Source of the DNA: Nonomuraea sp. SYSU D8015
Lineage (GTDB): Bacteria > Actinomycetota > Actinomycetes > Streptosporangiales > Streptosporangiaceae
DNA: 64,000 nt
Direction: 5' to 3'
NCBI RefSeq assembly: GCF_008065375.1
Contig: NZ_VJYI01000031.1
Coordinates: forward strand, 1-64,000
The notes under the pieces are model-generated. The model was given only the letters and a program-made list of their open reading frames with translations, searched no databases and was not told the DNA's origin. Numbering within the stretch: position 1 is the stretch's first letter; each line of letters starts with the position of its first letter. Positions 43,275-51,851 of the stretch are shown here, piece after piece. Both the position numbers and the translations under genes were made by a program.

Positions 43275-44645
43275 GTGGACCCCCAGTCACGTGACGTGAT
43301 CTCTGCGGAACTGCGCGCGACGGCGGCCGCCGAGGACTGGACACCGTGGCAACTCGTCCAGGCCATCCACGACAAGGCCGAAACACCGACGCTGCTGATG
43401 GCGTGGCGTCTGGCCGCCGGCCAGACCCAAGCCGAAGTGATCGCTGGGGTGCGGGGCCTGGCCGCCGACGACGGCCAACCCTGCTCCAGCACCAGCCCCT
43501 CCATCCCGCACTACTCCAAATGGGAGAACGGCCACGGCCTGCCCGGCAGGTTCTACCGCCGGTATCTGGCGCTGTGGTTCCGTTGCCCTTTGGGCAGACT
43601 GGGGCTGGCGGATGAGGAGCCGATCGTTACTCTGGTGGGACAGGTTCCGGAAGCGCCGACCGAACCGGAGGACGACGTGGACCGTCGCCAGTTCTTCTCT
43701 CTCGCCGCCGTCACCCCGGTTGTCTGGAGCCTGGACAGCACACGCTCGCGCATGGAGGCCGGCCTGCGCCGGGTCCTGCCCGCGGGCGACCTGGAGCACT
43801 GGGCCGACGTGACGGCCGGGCACGTCGCCTCCTACGGCACCATGCCGCCCCAGACGCTGCTGCAGACGCTCACCCCCGACCTCCACGAGATCGCCGACCT
43901 CGCCGACCGCTACCCGCATCAGCGTGAGCTCCACCTGATCGCCTCACGGTTGTGCGGGCTCGTCGGTGCCGTCAGCACCGACCTGGAACAGGACCGCACG
44001 GCCCGCGACTGGCTGCACACCGCCAAGCGGTACGGGGATCTGTCCGGCAACACGCCCCAGCGCTACTGGGTCGCCATGGCCCAGGCCATGAGCGCCTTCT
44101 ACGGGCCCACGCCGCAGTTGGTCATCACCATCGTCGGCCGGGCCCGCGCCACCCTCGGCGACACCCCCAGCGCCCCAGCCGCCCAGTTGGCCGGGCTGGC
44201 CGCGAGAGCCCACGCCCGCCTCGGCCACCACGAGCTCGCCGCCCGCGAACTCGACAAAGCCCAGACGATCGCCGACCGGCTGACCGGCGAGCAGCAGGCA
44301 GAGCCGTTCTTCGGCTTCCCGCCCGCCGAGCTGACCATGTACAGCTCACAGGTCCTCAGCCTGATCGGCGACTCAGGGGCATGGGAGGAGCAGACCAAAG
44401 CGCTGGCCGCCTACCCTGACGACGACCCCCTGGACCGGCCCCTCATCCTGCTGGACCGTGCCCGCTACCTGGCCGGGCAAGGTGAGCCCGACCAGGCGGC
44501 GACGGTCGCCGCCGGCGCCATCACGGCTGTGCCTGCGCACCTGCGGGTCCCGCTGCTGATGACGCAGGCTCGCCAGCTCGCTGATGCCATCGCCCAGCGC
44601 TCCCCGCGGGCCGCGGCCGAGTTGCGCGAAGCCGCCCTCATGTAG
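43275..44645 (+). CDS. XRE-TPR transcriptional regulator of the lanthipeptide operon
   Basis: GTG 43275 starts a 456-residue protein. The N-terminal part has an HTH_3-like domain (LLMAWRLAAGQTQAEVIAGVRG ... SIPHYSKWENGHGLPGRFYRRYLALWF). After a linker and a DRRQFFSLAAVTPVVW segment comes a long TPR region (HQRELHLIASRLCGLVGAVSTDLEQD; AARELDKAQTIADRLTGEQQAE). Regulators of this layout often sense a peptide or small signal with the TPR. It is divergent from the precursor gene, so it most likely controls the cluster. Confidence 0.82.
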   Translation: MDPQSRDVISAELRATAAAEDWTPWQLVQAIHDKAETPTLLMAWRLAAGQTQAEVIAGVRGLAADDGQPCSSTSPSIPHYSKWENGHGLPGRFYRRYLALWFRCPLGRLGLADEEPIVTLVGQVPEAPTEPEDDVDRRQFFSLAAVTPVVWSLDSTRSRMEAGLRRVLPAGDLEHWADVTAGHVASYGTMPPQTLLQTLTPDLHEIADLADRYPHQRELHLIASRLCGLVGAVSTDLEQDRTARDWLHTAKRYGDLSGNTPQRYWVAMAQAMSAFYGPTPQLVITIVGRARATLGDTPSAPAAQLAGLAARAHARLGHHELAARELDKAQTIADRLTGEQQAEPFFGFPPAELTMYSSQVLSLIGDSGAWEEQTKALAAYPDDDPLDRPLILLDRARYLAGQGEPDQAATVAAGAITAVPAHLRVPLLMTQARQLADAIAQRSPRAAAELREAALM

Positions 44646-44953
44646 CCGCGGCGGCTTGGAGGGCACCTACGGTCATCATCCTGCAGGAACAGATAGCCCC
44701 ACGCGTGGCCGTCTCGTCCATGATCGCGGCCCGCCTCCCAGGCCGCTGACTAGGGTTGACGACCCCTACCGGGAAGCTCGGACGGATCTCCATGGACGCC
44801 CTTGTGGGTGTGAGCCTCCTGCCGACGCAGATAACCATCGCTTCGGGCGAGCGGGCATGAATGCCTCTCGTGCGGTCGGCTCATTCGTGTACGTACAGCT
44901 GGAAACAGCAGGCGGACGCGAGACGGCTCGCAGTCCGGCCCCGCAGGCGCGCC
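44646..44953. other. Intergenic region, nothing recognised
   Basis: Convergent space between the XRE-TPR gene and the small minus-strand gene. No coding resemblance is seen and no hairpin is obvious enough to call a terminator. Confidence 0.4.
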
Positions 44954-45148
44954 TTACTGACGGCGGGGTTCGTGCTGGCTGGAACGCCGGGCCAGGAGCG
45001 TCGTGACGGCGTTCGTGATGTGGCCCAGAGCGCGGCCGAGCGTCGCCGATATCGATCGGTTTGCACTGGGCCGATGTCGAGGATCCGGCTCTGTGTCGGG
45101 CCACAGCGGGGAGTTCGGATCGAGCATGACGAGGGTGATGAGTTCCAT
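44954..45148 (-). CDS. Small hypothetical protein (64 aa) after the conservon
   Basis: ATG 45148 has a good AAGGAG seven bases upstream. The 64-residue product starts MELITLVMLDPNSPLWPDTE and ends with a basic helix (GRALGHITNAVTTLLARRSS). No Cys cluster is present, so it is not a lanthipeptide precursor of the usual type. It lies 278 bases downstream of the CYP154-like gene on the same strand. The family is not recognised. Confidence 0.5.
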   Translation of the reverse strand: MELITLVMLDPNSPLWPDTEPDPRHRPSANRSISATLGRALGHITNAVTTLLARRSSQHEPRRQ

Positions 45149-45187
45149 CCGTGCTCCTTGAGTGTGGGATCTCGGAGGGGCATTGTG

Positions 45188-45255
45188 CTGCGGCAGATCG
45201 TTTTGCCGCAGATGGGCGGGGTCGTGCTCCGCCGGCGGCTGGCCGACGGAGCACG
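45188..45255. promoter_or_regulatory. Two adjacent perfect stem-loops downstream of the conservon
   Basis: CTGCGGCA-N8-TGCCGCAG at 45188-45211 and CGTGCTCCG-N15-CGGAGCACG at 45223-45255 lie between the last conservon gene (ends 45427) and the small gene starting at 45148. They may end conservon transcription or form the leader of the small gene. Confidence 0.5.
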
Positions 45256-45426
45256 AGCTTCCTCCCCTGCGGTTCTTCACTGGGTCGTCGGCGTCATCAC
45301 CCTGGCGAGAGGTACTCGGCCAACCGCAGCGCGCCTTTCCCGCTTATCGCCGCTGACCGGGTGCTAGTGGCCAGGTCGGCGGGCGTGTTCGGCCGGTCAG
45401 GGGCGTCGGCCTGTGAGGGGTACGCC

Positions 45427-46644
45427 TCACCGGGTCGGCTGCAAGATGACGGGCAGTTCACGGTAGTCGTTGGCGATGAAGGATCGTTGCGGGCGGAGCG
45501 ACTCGGGTTCGCAGGCCAGCCGCATGTGAGGGAATCGCTCGAAGAGGGCGGGTAACGCGACTCTGGCTTCGAGCCGTGCCAGAGGTGCTCCGAGGCAGTA
45601 ATGGGGGCCGTGGCCGAAGGCGAGGTGCTGGCGCCCGTCCCGGTCGATGTCGAACACGTCGGGGTCGGAGTTGACGCCGGGGTCGCGGCCGTGCGCGCCG
45701 AAGGCGATCAAGATGAGGCCACCCTTGGGGATGACGACGCCGTCGCCCAGGTCGATGTTGGCGGTGGCGTAGCGGAGCGGCAGGTGCATGATCGGTGGGT
45801 GCTGGCGCAGGCTTTCTTCGATGACGTCGTTCCAGCGTTCGGGGGCGGTGGTGACGGTCGCGAACTGGTCGGGGTGCGTGAGCATGGCGACGATCGCGTG
45901 GTCGATGAGGGAGACGGCGGTTTCGCTGCCTGCTCCGATCATGAGGATCAGGGTGCTGATGAGTTCGTCGGCGCTGAGCGTGTCGCCGTCGGATTCCCGG
46001 ATGGTCAGCAGCAGGCTGGTCATGTCGTCGCCGGGGGCGGCGCGTTTGGTGTCCAGGAGGGTGTGCATCGCGGCGAACATTTTGTGCTGGACCTGGGCGG
46101 CCTGGTCGGTGGTGTGGGTGGTGTCCAGGACGGCGTCGATGATGGTCAGCATGTCGGGGCGTTGTGTGTCCGGGACGCCGAACAGGTCGCAGATGACGCC
46201 GGTGGGGATGCGGTAGGAGAAGCGGGCGCGGAGGTCCACCGGTTGGCCGGGCGGTTCAATGGCCAGGTCGTCGAGCAGGGCGGCGACGATCGTTTCGATG
46301 GCAGGGCGCATGGCTTCGATCCGGCGGACGCTGAATGCCTTGGCCACCATGTTCCTGAGCCGCTTGTGGTCGTCGCCGTCGGTGGTGAACATGCTGATGA
46401 CATCGACCCATGCCGTCAGCCATGGGATGGCGTAGGGGCGGTAGTCCGGCCAGGATTTGCGAGCGTCTTTGGAGACGTCAGGATGCGTCAGCAGGTCCTT
46501 GACCACGTCGCCGCGGCTGACCGACCATGCGGTGATGCCGTCGGGAAGCTGTACGGGTACGGCGGGGCCGCTGTCACGTAAAGCAGTGAGTTGCGCGTAC
46601 AGGTGGGTGCCGGTGGTGTCGAGGGTGACGGGCGTGGATGTCAC
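45427..46644 (-). CDS. Cytochrome P450, CYP154-like
   Basis: GTG 46644 (AGGGAGG upstream) overlaps the stop of the preceding P450 by four bases. The 405-residue enzyme has all canonical P450 motifs. The I-helix is LMIGAGSETAVSLIDHAI, the K-helix ExxR is EESLRQHPPIMHLPLRYA, and the haem loop is FGHGPHYCLGAPLARLE with the Cys thiolate. The sequence after ExxR fits the CYP154 family, which typically closes actinomycete conservons next to a CYP157. The substrate is unknown. Electrons would come from ferredoxins encoded elsewhere. Confidence 0.9.
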   Translation of the reverse strand: MTSTPVTLDTTGTHLYAQLTALRDSGPAVPVQLPDGITAWSVSRGDVVKDLLTHPDVSKDARKSWPDYRPYAIPWLTAWVDVISMFTTDGDDHKRLRNMVAKAFSVRRIEAMRPAIETIVAALLDDLAIEPPGQPVDLRARFSYRIPTGVICDLFGVPDTQRPDMLTIIDAVLDTTHTTDQAAQVQHKMFAAMHTLLDTKRAAPGDDMTSLLLTIRESDGDTLSADELISTLILMIGAGSETAVSLIDHAIVAMLTHPDQFATVTTAPERWNDVIEESLRQHPPIMHLPLRYATANIDLGDGVVIPKGGLILIAFGAHGRDPGVNSDPDVFDIDRDGRQHLAFGHGPHYCLGAPLARLEARVALPALFERFPHMRLACEPESLRPQRSFIANDYRELPVILQPTR

Positions 46645-47885
46645 GGATACCTCCCTGTGGACGCGGTGGGGGTGGCGAAGGCGTCTGCCGGCTGGGGACG
46701 GAAGCGAATGTCCAATGCGGAGGGGCATTGGTGGAAGGGGCCGTGCCGGTTGGGGACGTCGGGGTTGGTCAGGTCGAGGTTCCACAGTTGGTCGAGGAGC
46801 GTTTCGATACCGGCTTGGGTGATCACTGCGGCTTGGCTGTCAGCGGGGCACCGGTGCGGGCCGGCCGACCACGCCAGGTGGGCGCGGTTGTCGTAGCCGA
46901 GGTCAGGCAGTGTCGGGTCGGTACCGGTGGCGGCGTGGCTGATCAGGATCGGCACCCCGGCGGGGATGTCGATGCCGTCCAATGTGGTGTCGTGGCGGGC
47001 GTAGTGAGCGGAGAAGTTCGCCATGGGTGAGCGCACCCACAGCACCTGTTCCATGGCGCGGCGAACGGTGACGGCGCCGCCGGTGAGGTTGCTGGAGTAG
47101 TCGTCGTCGGTCAGCAGCAGGCGCAGGCTGGAGGCGATCCAGGCTGCGGTGGGGATCGTTCCGGCGCCGATCAGGACGACGAGCTGGTGCATGATTTCTT
47201 CGTGGGTGAGCTCGGCGGGGTGTGACAGCATCCAGGAGGTGCAGTCGCGGCCTGGATGGCTTGTCTTCAATTCGATGATGTCGTTCAGGCATCGGGCGAG
47301 ATCGTGAGACGCCTGCTCGGCCTGCGGGCCGGCGTCGATCATGCCTTGGCAGGCGGCCAGCATGGGGTCGACGAGCTGCGCGGGGCAGCCGAGAAGATCA
47401 GTGAACACGCGCAACGGGAGCGTGTCGGCGTACTGGGTCATCAAGTCGGCGTGGCCGACGTGGGCGAAGGCGGCGATGAGCTCCCTGGCGTGGCGTTGGG
47501 TGATCTCATGCAGGTTGTGCAGGTCGATGCGGGCGAGGCAGTCGTCCATGGCGCGTCGCAGCCGGACGTGCCGGTCATCGTCGGCGTACAGGAGGCTGGG
47601 GCGGAAGGCCATCAGGGCGAGGACTGGGCTGTTGGCCGGAACGAGGCCCTGCTGCAGGGCCGTCCAGTGGCGGCTGTCCTTGCTGTAGGTGGCGGCGTCG
47701 TTGAGCAGGGTGATGGCGGTGCGGTGGCTGGTGACGATCAGAGCGTGGACGCCGTCGGCGATCTCGGCCCAGGCCACGGGACCGGCGGCGCGTAGCGCGT
47801 CGTAGGCGGCTTCGGGGTTGGCGGCGAAGGCGTCGCCGTGCAGCCGTGCGACGGGGGCCGCGATGGGGTCGGCGTCTGGGGTCAT
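46641..47885 (-). CDS. Cytochrome P450, CYP157-like, lacking ExxR
   Basis: This 414-residue P450 is coupled to both neighbours by four-base overlaps. Its K-helix reads MEQVLWVRSPMANF, so the normally invariant Arg of ExxR is replaced (EQVL-W). This is a known peculiarity of the CYP157 family, with its EQSLW-type motif. The haem loop is also unusual: AGPHRCPADSQA, with Cys present but the following Gly missing. The I-helix region is GAGTIPTAAWIASSL. It pairs with the CYP154-like enzyme as in other conservons, and its activity is not established. Confidence 0.88.
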   Translation of the reverse strand: MTPDADPIAAPVARLHGDAFAANPEAAYDALRAAGPVAWAEIADGVHALIVTSHRTAITLLNDAATYSKDSRHWTALQQGLVPANSPVLALMAFRPSLLYADDDRHVRLRRAMDDCLARIDLHNLHEITQRHARELIAAFAHVGHADLMTQYADTLPLRVFTDLLGCPAQLVDPMLAACQGMIDAGPQAEQASHDLARCLNDIIELKTSHPGRDCTSWMLSHPAELTHEEIMHQLVVLIGAGTIPTAAWIASSLRLLLTDDDYSSNLTGGAVTVRRAMEQVLWVRSPMANFSAHYARHDTTLDGIDIPAGVPILISHAATGTDPTLPDLGYDNRAHLAWSAGPHRCPADSQAAVITQAGIETLLDQLWNLDLTNPDVPNRHGPFHQCPSALDIRFRPQPADAFATPTASTGRYP

Positions 47886-48475
47886 CGGGCGTGCTCCATG
47901 CGGGAACGGTCGAGGATGTGGTTGACCAGCGAGATCAACCCTTGTTTGGCCGAGCTGAGGTGGCGGGCGTCGAGGGTGACCAGCGGTCGGTGTGCGGGTA
48001 TGTCGAGGCTGTCGCGGAGGTCCTCTTCGCGGTAGCAGGGGGCGCTGTCGAAGGTGTTGACGGCGACGGTGTAGGGCAGTGCGGCGTCTTCTAATTGGTC
48101 GATGGCGTCGAAGCTTTCGGCGATGCGGCGGGTGTCGAGCAGGACAAGCCCGCCGAGGGCGCCTTCCATGAGGGAGCGAACCATGCTGCGGAACCGTGGC
48201 TGGCCAGGGGCGCCGAACAGGTAGAGGACGATGTTCTGGCTGAGGGTGAGGCGGCCGAAGTCCATGGCGACGGTCGTGGTGGTTTTGCCGCGCAGGTCGT
48301 CGAGATTGTCGATGAGCTGGCCGGCGTGCGTCATCCGCTCCTCGGTGTGCATCGGCTGGATTTCCGAGACCGTGCTGACGAAGGTGGTCTTGCCTACGGC
48401 GAACGGGCCGAGCACGACGATCTTGATGGGCTGCGCTGTGACCGGCACGTAGTGGTCAAAGCTTTTGGAGTGCAC
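47882..48475 (-). CDS. cvnD: Conservon GTP-binding protein (CvnD type)
   Basis: From GTG 48475 the 197-residue protein has the Walker A/G1 motif VVLGPFAVGKTTFV. TTVAMDFGRLTL is the G2/G3 region with FGAPGQPRF, and TVAVNTFD is the G4-like N-x-x-D. This is the Ras-like/Gpr1-type GTPase of conservons. Together with CvnA, B and C it forms a membrane complex reminiscent of eukaryotic G-protein signalling. It overlaps cvnC by 20 bases and the P450 gene by four. Confidence 0.92.
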   Translation of the reverse strand: MHSKSFDHYVPVTAQPIKIVVLGPFAVGKTTFVSTVSEIQPMHTEERMTHAGQLIDNLDDLRGKTTTTVAMDFGRLTLSQNIVLYLFGAPGQPRFRSMVRSLMEGALGGLVLLDTRRIAESFDAIDQLEDAALPYTVAVNTFDSAPCYREEDLRDSLDIPAHRPLVTLDARHLSSAKQGLISLVNHILDRSRMEHAR

Positions 48476-48812
48476 GCAACACCTCCAAGAGGACGTCCTC
48501 GCTGTAGTGCCCGGCCGGGACGAAGGGGGCACGAGCGGTGAGGTGTCCGCTGTTGATGAGTCGGGAGACGATGACCTTGACGACGGCTCCGGGCAGCTGG
48601 AGGTGGTAGGCAACCTCTGACACCGACAGCACACCGGGCTGGCACAGGTCCATCACCCGCTGGGCATGGGCCGTTAGGCCGGTCCGCGGGCGGTGGGGGT
48701 CGGCGATGAGCAGAGCGGCGTCATCGAGACGACCCAAGGCAAGTGTGCCGTTGCCCTCAGTGGCGGTGTGGGAGCGCACCATGCCGGCGCGCCGGTGCCG
48801 CGGGCTGGTCAC
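48456..48812 (-). CDS. cvnC: Conservon DUF742 protein (CvnC type)
   Basis: The 118-residue protein is a DUF742 member. It has an HTH-like core, TAHAQRVMDLCQPGVLSVSEVAYHLQLPGAVVKVIVSRLINSGHLTAR, and a conserved tail, EDVLLEVLRALQKL. In conservons it links the Roadblock protein and the GTPase. Its start overlaps the stop of cvnB by four bases. Confidence 0.92.
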   Translation of the reverse strand: MTSPRHRRAGMVRSHTATEGNGTLALGRLDDAALLIADPHRPRTGLTAHAQRVMDLCQPGVLSVSEVAYHLQLPGAVVKVIVSRLINSGHLTARAPFVPAGHYSEDVLLEVLRALQKL

Positions 48813-49249
48813 GCCGGATCGCTCCGCTCGCGGGCGTCTAGCACCGGACGCAGTCCGTTGATCATCTTGAGAGTTGCCGTGATGGCGGCGCTGACCTGCC
48901 GGCTCATCGAGTCGCCCTCGACGGACACGCCGATGCCGGTGCGGGGATTGACGGCGAACAGCAGCAGGGTGGCGTCCTTCATGTCACTGATCACGCAGCG
49001 CAATGATGGGGAGGTTTCCTGTCCGGTCGGGACGCTGCAGAAGGCGGTGAGTTCGGTGTGCAGCGACTTCACGGCGGACATGGCTGCGGCGGCGCGTTCG
49101 GCGGCGGCTCGCTGCAGCGTGTGCGAATATGCCAGCACCAGCCCGTCCGTGGTGAACAACAGCGCGTGCGCGACGCCTGGCTGCTCTTTTACAAGCTGGT
49201 CGAGAACCCAGGTGACGTCGGTGGTGTCGGCGGTGGGCTGCATGGTCAT
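48809..49249 (-). CDS. cvnB: Conservon Roadblock/LC7 protein (CvnB type)
   Basis: This is a 146-residue Roadblock/LC7 domain: VTWVLDQLVKEQPGVAHALLFTTDGLVLAYS, followed by ERAAAAMSAVKSLHTEL, VISDMKDATLLLFAV and the C-terminal helix VSAAITATLKMING. Roadblock proteins regulate small GTPases, here presumably CvnD. The ATG overlaps the stop of cvnA by four bases. Confidence 0.92.
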   Translation of the reverse strand: MTMQPTADTTDVTWVLDQLVKEQPGVAHALLFTTDGLVLAYSHTLQRAAAERAAAAMSAVKSLHTELTAFCSVPTGQETSPSLRCVISDMKDATLLLFAVNPRTGIGVSVEGDSMSRQVSAAITATLKMINGLRPVLDARERSDPA

Positions 49250-50706
49250 GGCTGGACGTGTCCTTGGGTGTCGTGGTCGGTGGGGTTGTTTCCTTGGCGA
49301 AGCGCGTTCTGCAGCCGGGCAAAACCATCGCTTGCGTCCTCAGGGGTGAGGGTGTCGGTGATGGCCTCCTGCGGCAGAAGTCCCGGACTGGACGGGACGG
49401 CGTCGGTGCGGCGCCGGCGCCTGGGCAGGCCTAGCGGGGTTGTGGCGTTCCCGTTGGCCGTAGACGGGGAGACGGCGGCCAGCGGTTGGTCCTGCGCTGG
49501 CTGCGCGGGGTGGGGGGCCACAGCGGGTTCGGCGGGTTCCTGCGCGGGTGGAGCTGGGGTGATGAACGCGCGCGGAATCAGGCACGTGGCTTTGACTCCG
49601 CCGTATGTGGAGCGGTGGCTGACGCTGACGCTGATGCCGAATTCGGAAGCCAGCCGGCCGATGATGGCGAAGCCCAGCTTGCTTTCGTCCTTCAGGCTGG
49701 CGACGTCGAGGATGGTGCGCTGTGACAGCAGGCGTTCGGCCGCTTCCAGTTGGAAGGCATTCATGCCGAGGCCGTTGTCTTCCACCTCGATGCGGTAGCC
49801 GGTCGACATTTCGTTGATGCGGACCTCGACCGGGCCGCTGGAGTAGCTGGTGGCGTTGGCCAGTAGCTCGGCCAGCACGACGGTGATGGGCTCGGCGATC
49901 CGACCCTCGACCAATGCCTCCCCTTCCTGGCGCCGGTAGAGGTAGGTGACGCGGTCGTGGGGGCCGATGCGGCCGCGGGCTCCTTCGACGATTTCGCGGA
50001 AGGTGAGGTCGCCCCACTGAGCACCTGGCCACGAGCCGGCCAGGATGCGCAGGCGCTGCACGCTGTGCCGGGCGAGGGTGGCCTCATGATCGATCCCGAT
50101 CAGGCTCTGGGTGTAGGGAGAGTCTGGAGAGAACTGGTTCAGAGCTTCGTCGATCTTGATCTGGAGCCTGGTGAGGAACATTTGCACCTCGTCGGCGGTG
50201 CTGCGCACGCCGGCGCGGGCGGAGGCGGCGATGCGTGTGCGGGTGATCTGCACGGCCTCACGGAGCAGCTCTTCGGTGGTGTGAAGGTGCTTGTGTAGTG
50301 GCTGGCCGGCGAATCCTGGATGGCGCAGGCCGGGGACGGTCACATCGGCGTATTCCCTGGCTTCAATGTCGGTTATCGCGCTCAGCCGGTCGCAGAGCTG
50401 CTCCACCTCGGCCACGGCAGCGTGGTACCACTGCCAGCCCGTGGCCGCCTGGGCCTTGGCCGTCTGTGCCTCCTGCTCGGCGACCTGCTTGGCCTGTTCG
50501 GCGGCCAGCCGGGCCTGCTCCGCTTCCAGCCGGGCCTGTTCGGCGGCGGCTGGGACGATCTGTACTCCGGCGGGTTGAACTGCGGCGGGTTTTGTGCGCG
50601 TCTGGAGGATCAGCGCGAACAAGGTAACGGCGGCGATGACGACGGCGACGACGATGAGGACGATGCCGCCCAGCAGCACCCAGGCCGCGAGTTCTGGTGA
50701 GGTCAT
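49246..50706 (-). CDS. cvnA: Conservon sensor histidine-kinase-like ATPase (CvnA type)
   Basis: The 486-residue protein has one N-terminal transmembrane helix (about residues 7-33). An Ala/Glu/Gln-rich coiled coil follows (QARLEAEQARLAAEQAKQVAEQ). Then comes a nitrate-sensor-like helical part and a HATPase_c domain (VVLAELLANATSYSSGPVEVR; IEVEDNGLGMN; LGFAIIGRLASEFGISVSVS). There is no obvious phospho-acceptor His box. The Pro/Ala-rich C-terminus is typical of CvnA proteins. It is the first gene of the six-gene overlapping conservon. Confidence 0.92.
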   Translation of the reverse strand: MTSPELAAWVLLGGIVLIVVAVVIAAVTLFALILQTRTKPAAVQPAGVQIVPAAAEQARLEAEQARLAAEQAKQVAEQEAQTAKAQAATGWQWYHAAVAEVEQLCDRLSAITDIEAREYADVTVPGLRHPGFAGQPLHKHLHTTEELLREAVQITRTRIAASARAGVRSTADEVQMFLTRLQIKIDEALNQFSPDSPYTQSLIGIDHEATLARHSVQRLRILAGSWPGAQWGDLTFREIVEGARGRIGPHDRVTYLYRRQEGEALVEGRIAEPITVVLAELLANATSYSSGPVEVRINEMSTGYRIEVEDNGLGMNAFQLEAAERLLSQRTILDVASLKDESKLGFAIIGRLASEFGISVSVSHRSTYGGVKATCLIPRAFITPAPPAQEPAEPAVAPHPAQPAQDQPLAAVSPSTANGNATTPLGLPRRRRRTDAVPSSPGLLPQEAITDTLTPEDASDGFARLQNALRQGNNPTDHDTQGHVQP

Positions 50707-50856
50707 GGAGCAGTCCTTGATCAGCGTAGGCGGGGGGGTAAGCGAGGTTGTCCGGGTGCGGCCGCTGGTCGGACAACCTGAGCCTCGCCAGGAGCTGATG
50801 ATGGGCGGATCAAGGATGCCGACCGGCTGTTCGGGCTCGGGGCCCGCATGTGGTGC

Positions 50857-51684
50857 TCAGGTGGGCGGCGACGGCGCCCGTGAGACCATGATCTGCGTAC
50901 GCTCGCGGGCGAGGAGGCGGACGGCGTTCGGCAGGCCCTGTGTGGCCCGCAGCTTCGCCGGCTCGACTGTGCGGGCGGGCTGGAGCCACGCGAAGTGGGT
51001 GGAATCGGTCAACACGATCACGTCCGGACAGACCCAGATGGCCGTCACCCAGCAGTTGATCGGGATGGCGGTGGCCCGGTCGTCGTATCGCGAATTCAGC
51101 GCTTCGGCGAGAGCCTCGCCGGTGGCCCAGGCCGCGGACGTTCGTTCGGCGTCCGTGGCCACCTCGAGGGACAGATCGTGAAAGCGAAGAGTGCCGCACC
51201 GCAGCGCGTAGCAGGCGTGCTCGAATTCTCGGGCTGCGGTATCGGCTGGTGTGGTGGCGGAGGGGACCGGTGTGGTGTCCGCCTCCCTGCCGATGATTGA
51301 GAGAGTGTGGCCGTCCATCGCACCCATGCCAGGTACGCCGACGCGAGGTGCGCCCTGGTGGGTTCGGGTGTTCAGATGGCGGACGAGAGCTTCGTTGACG
51401 TCGTTGGACAGCGCGGCCGCCGCGGCTTCGATGTCGTCGGTCGCGTGCTGCCCGGCCAGTTCAGCTGGCGTCGACGAATCGGCCGGCCGCCAGGCGAAGT
51501 GGTCGCCGACGAGGTGCACGAGCACCGGCGCTTGGTCGATGAGGAGGTGGGGCTCGCCGTTGCGGAAGACGATCGAGGCGCTCAGGAGGTGGTCCGCCAG
51601 GGCGATCCGAAGGTCGTACAGGGCGGGTATGGGTGGCTCGTGGCTCACGTCGGGTGAGGTGGTGTGGTCCATGGTGGCGGTCAC
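50857..51684 (-). CDS. Hypothetical protein (275 aa) upstream of the conservon
   Basis: GTG 51684 is chosen because GGGAGG lies four bases upstream and the start overlaps the stop of the preceding small gene (GTGA). The protein has alternating strands and helices (ALYDLRIALADHLLSASIVFRNGEPHLLID; INCWVTAIWVCPDVIVLTDSTHFAWLQPA) and no membrane segment. It is separated by 150 bases from cvnA. No family is recognised. It is the last gene of a regulon headed by the repeat boxes at 52225-52269. Confidence 0.6.
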   Translation of the reverse strand: MTATMDHTTSPDVSHEPPIPALYDLRIALADHLLSASIVFRNGEPHLLIDQAPVLVHLVGDHFAWRPADSSTPAELAGQHATDDIEAAAAALSNDVNEALVRHLNTRTHQGAPRVGVPGMGAMDGHTLSIIGREADTTPVPSATTPADTAAREFEHACYALRCGTLRFHDLSLEVATDAERTSAAWATGEALAEALNSRYDDRATAIPINCWVTAIWVCPDVIVLTDSTHFAWLQPARTVEPAKLRATQGLPNAVRLLARERTQIMVSRAPSPPT

Positions 51685-51851
51685 GCAGCCTCCCGCCGCT
51701 GTTTCCGGCGTGGGACGGCCACGCGGCCGAGGAAGCAGTACATGCGGGCGACGTTGGCGACTGTGGGGTCCAACGCGCGTTCCTCGTGCAACGTCGTGTC
51801 CTGTGCCGCCATGTCCTTGTTCGTCGCCGTGGCGGCCGGCGGTGTCGTCAT
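51681..51851 (-). CDS. 56-residue peptide resembling the start of a DUF574 methyltransferase
   Basis: ATG 51851 opens a 56-residue frame that ends in a GTGA overlap with the next gene. Its centre, LDPTVANVARMYCFLGR, resembles the N-terminal signature of S-adenosyl methyltransferases of the DUF574 group (PSVARxYDYLLGGKD). The rest of the domain is absent, and a basic tail (PRRKQRREAA) follows. It could be a truncated relic kept as a translated leader, or a genuine small protein. Confidence 0.5.
   Translation of the reverse strand: MTTPPAATATNKDMAAQDTTLHEERALDPTVANVARMYCFLGRVAVPRRKQRREAA

Noticed and set aside
44954..45148. Second lanthipeptide precursor
   Set aside because: The peptide has no Cys residues and no leader motif, so thioether ring formation is not possible.
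44766..45254. 162-codon minus-strand frame overlapping the small gene at 44954
   Set aside because: Pro/Arg/Ser-rich random composition and no ribosome site. The 64-residue frame in the same place has both a good site and better protein character.
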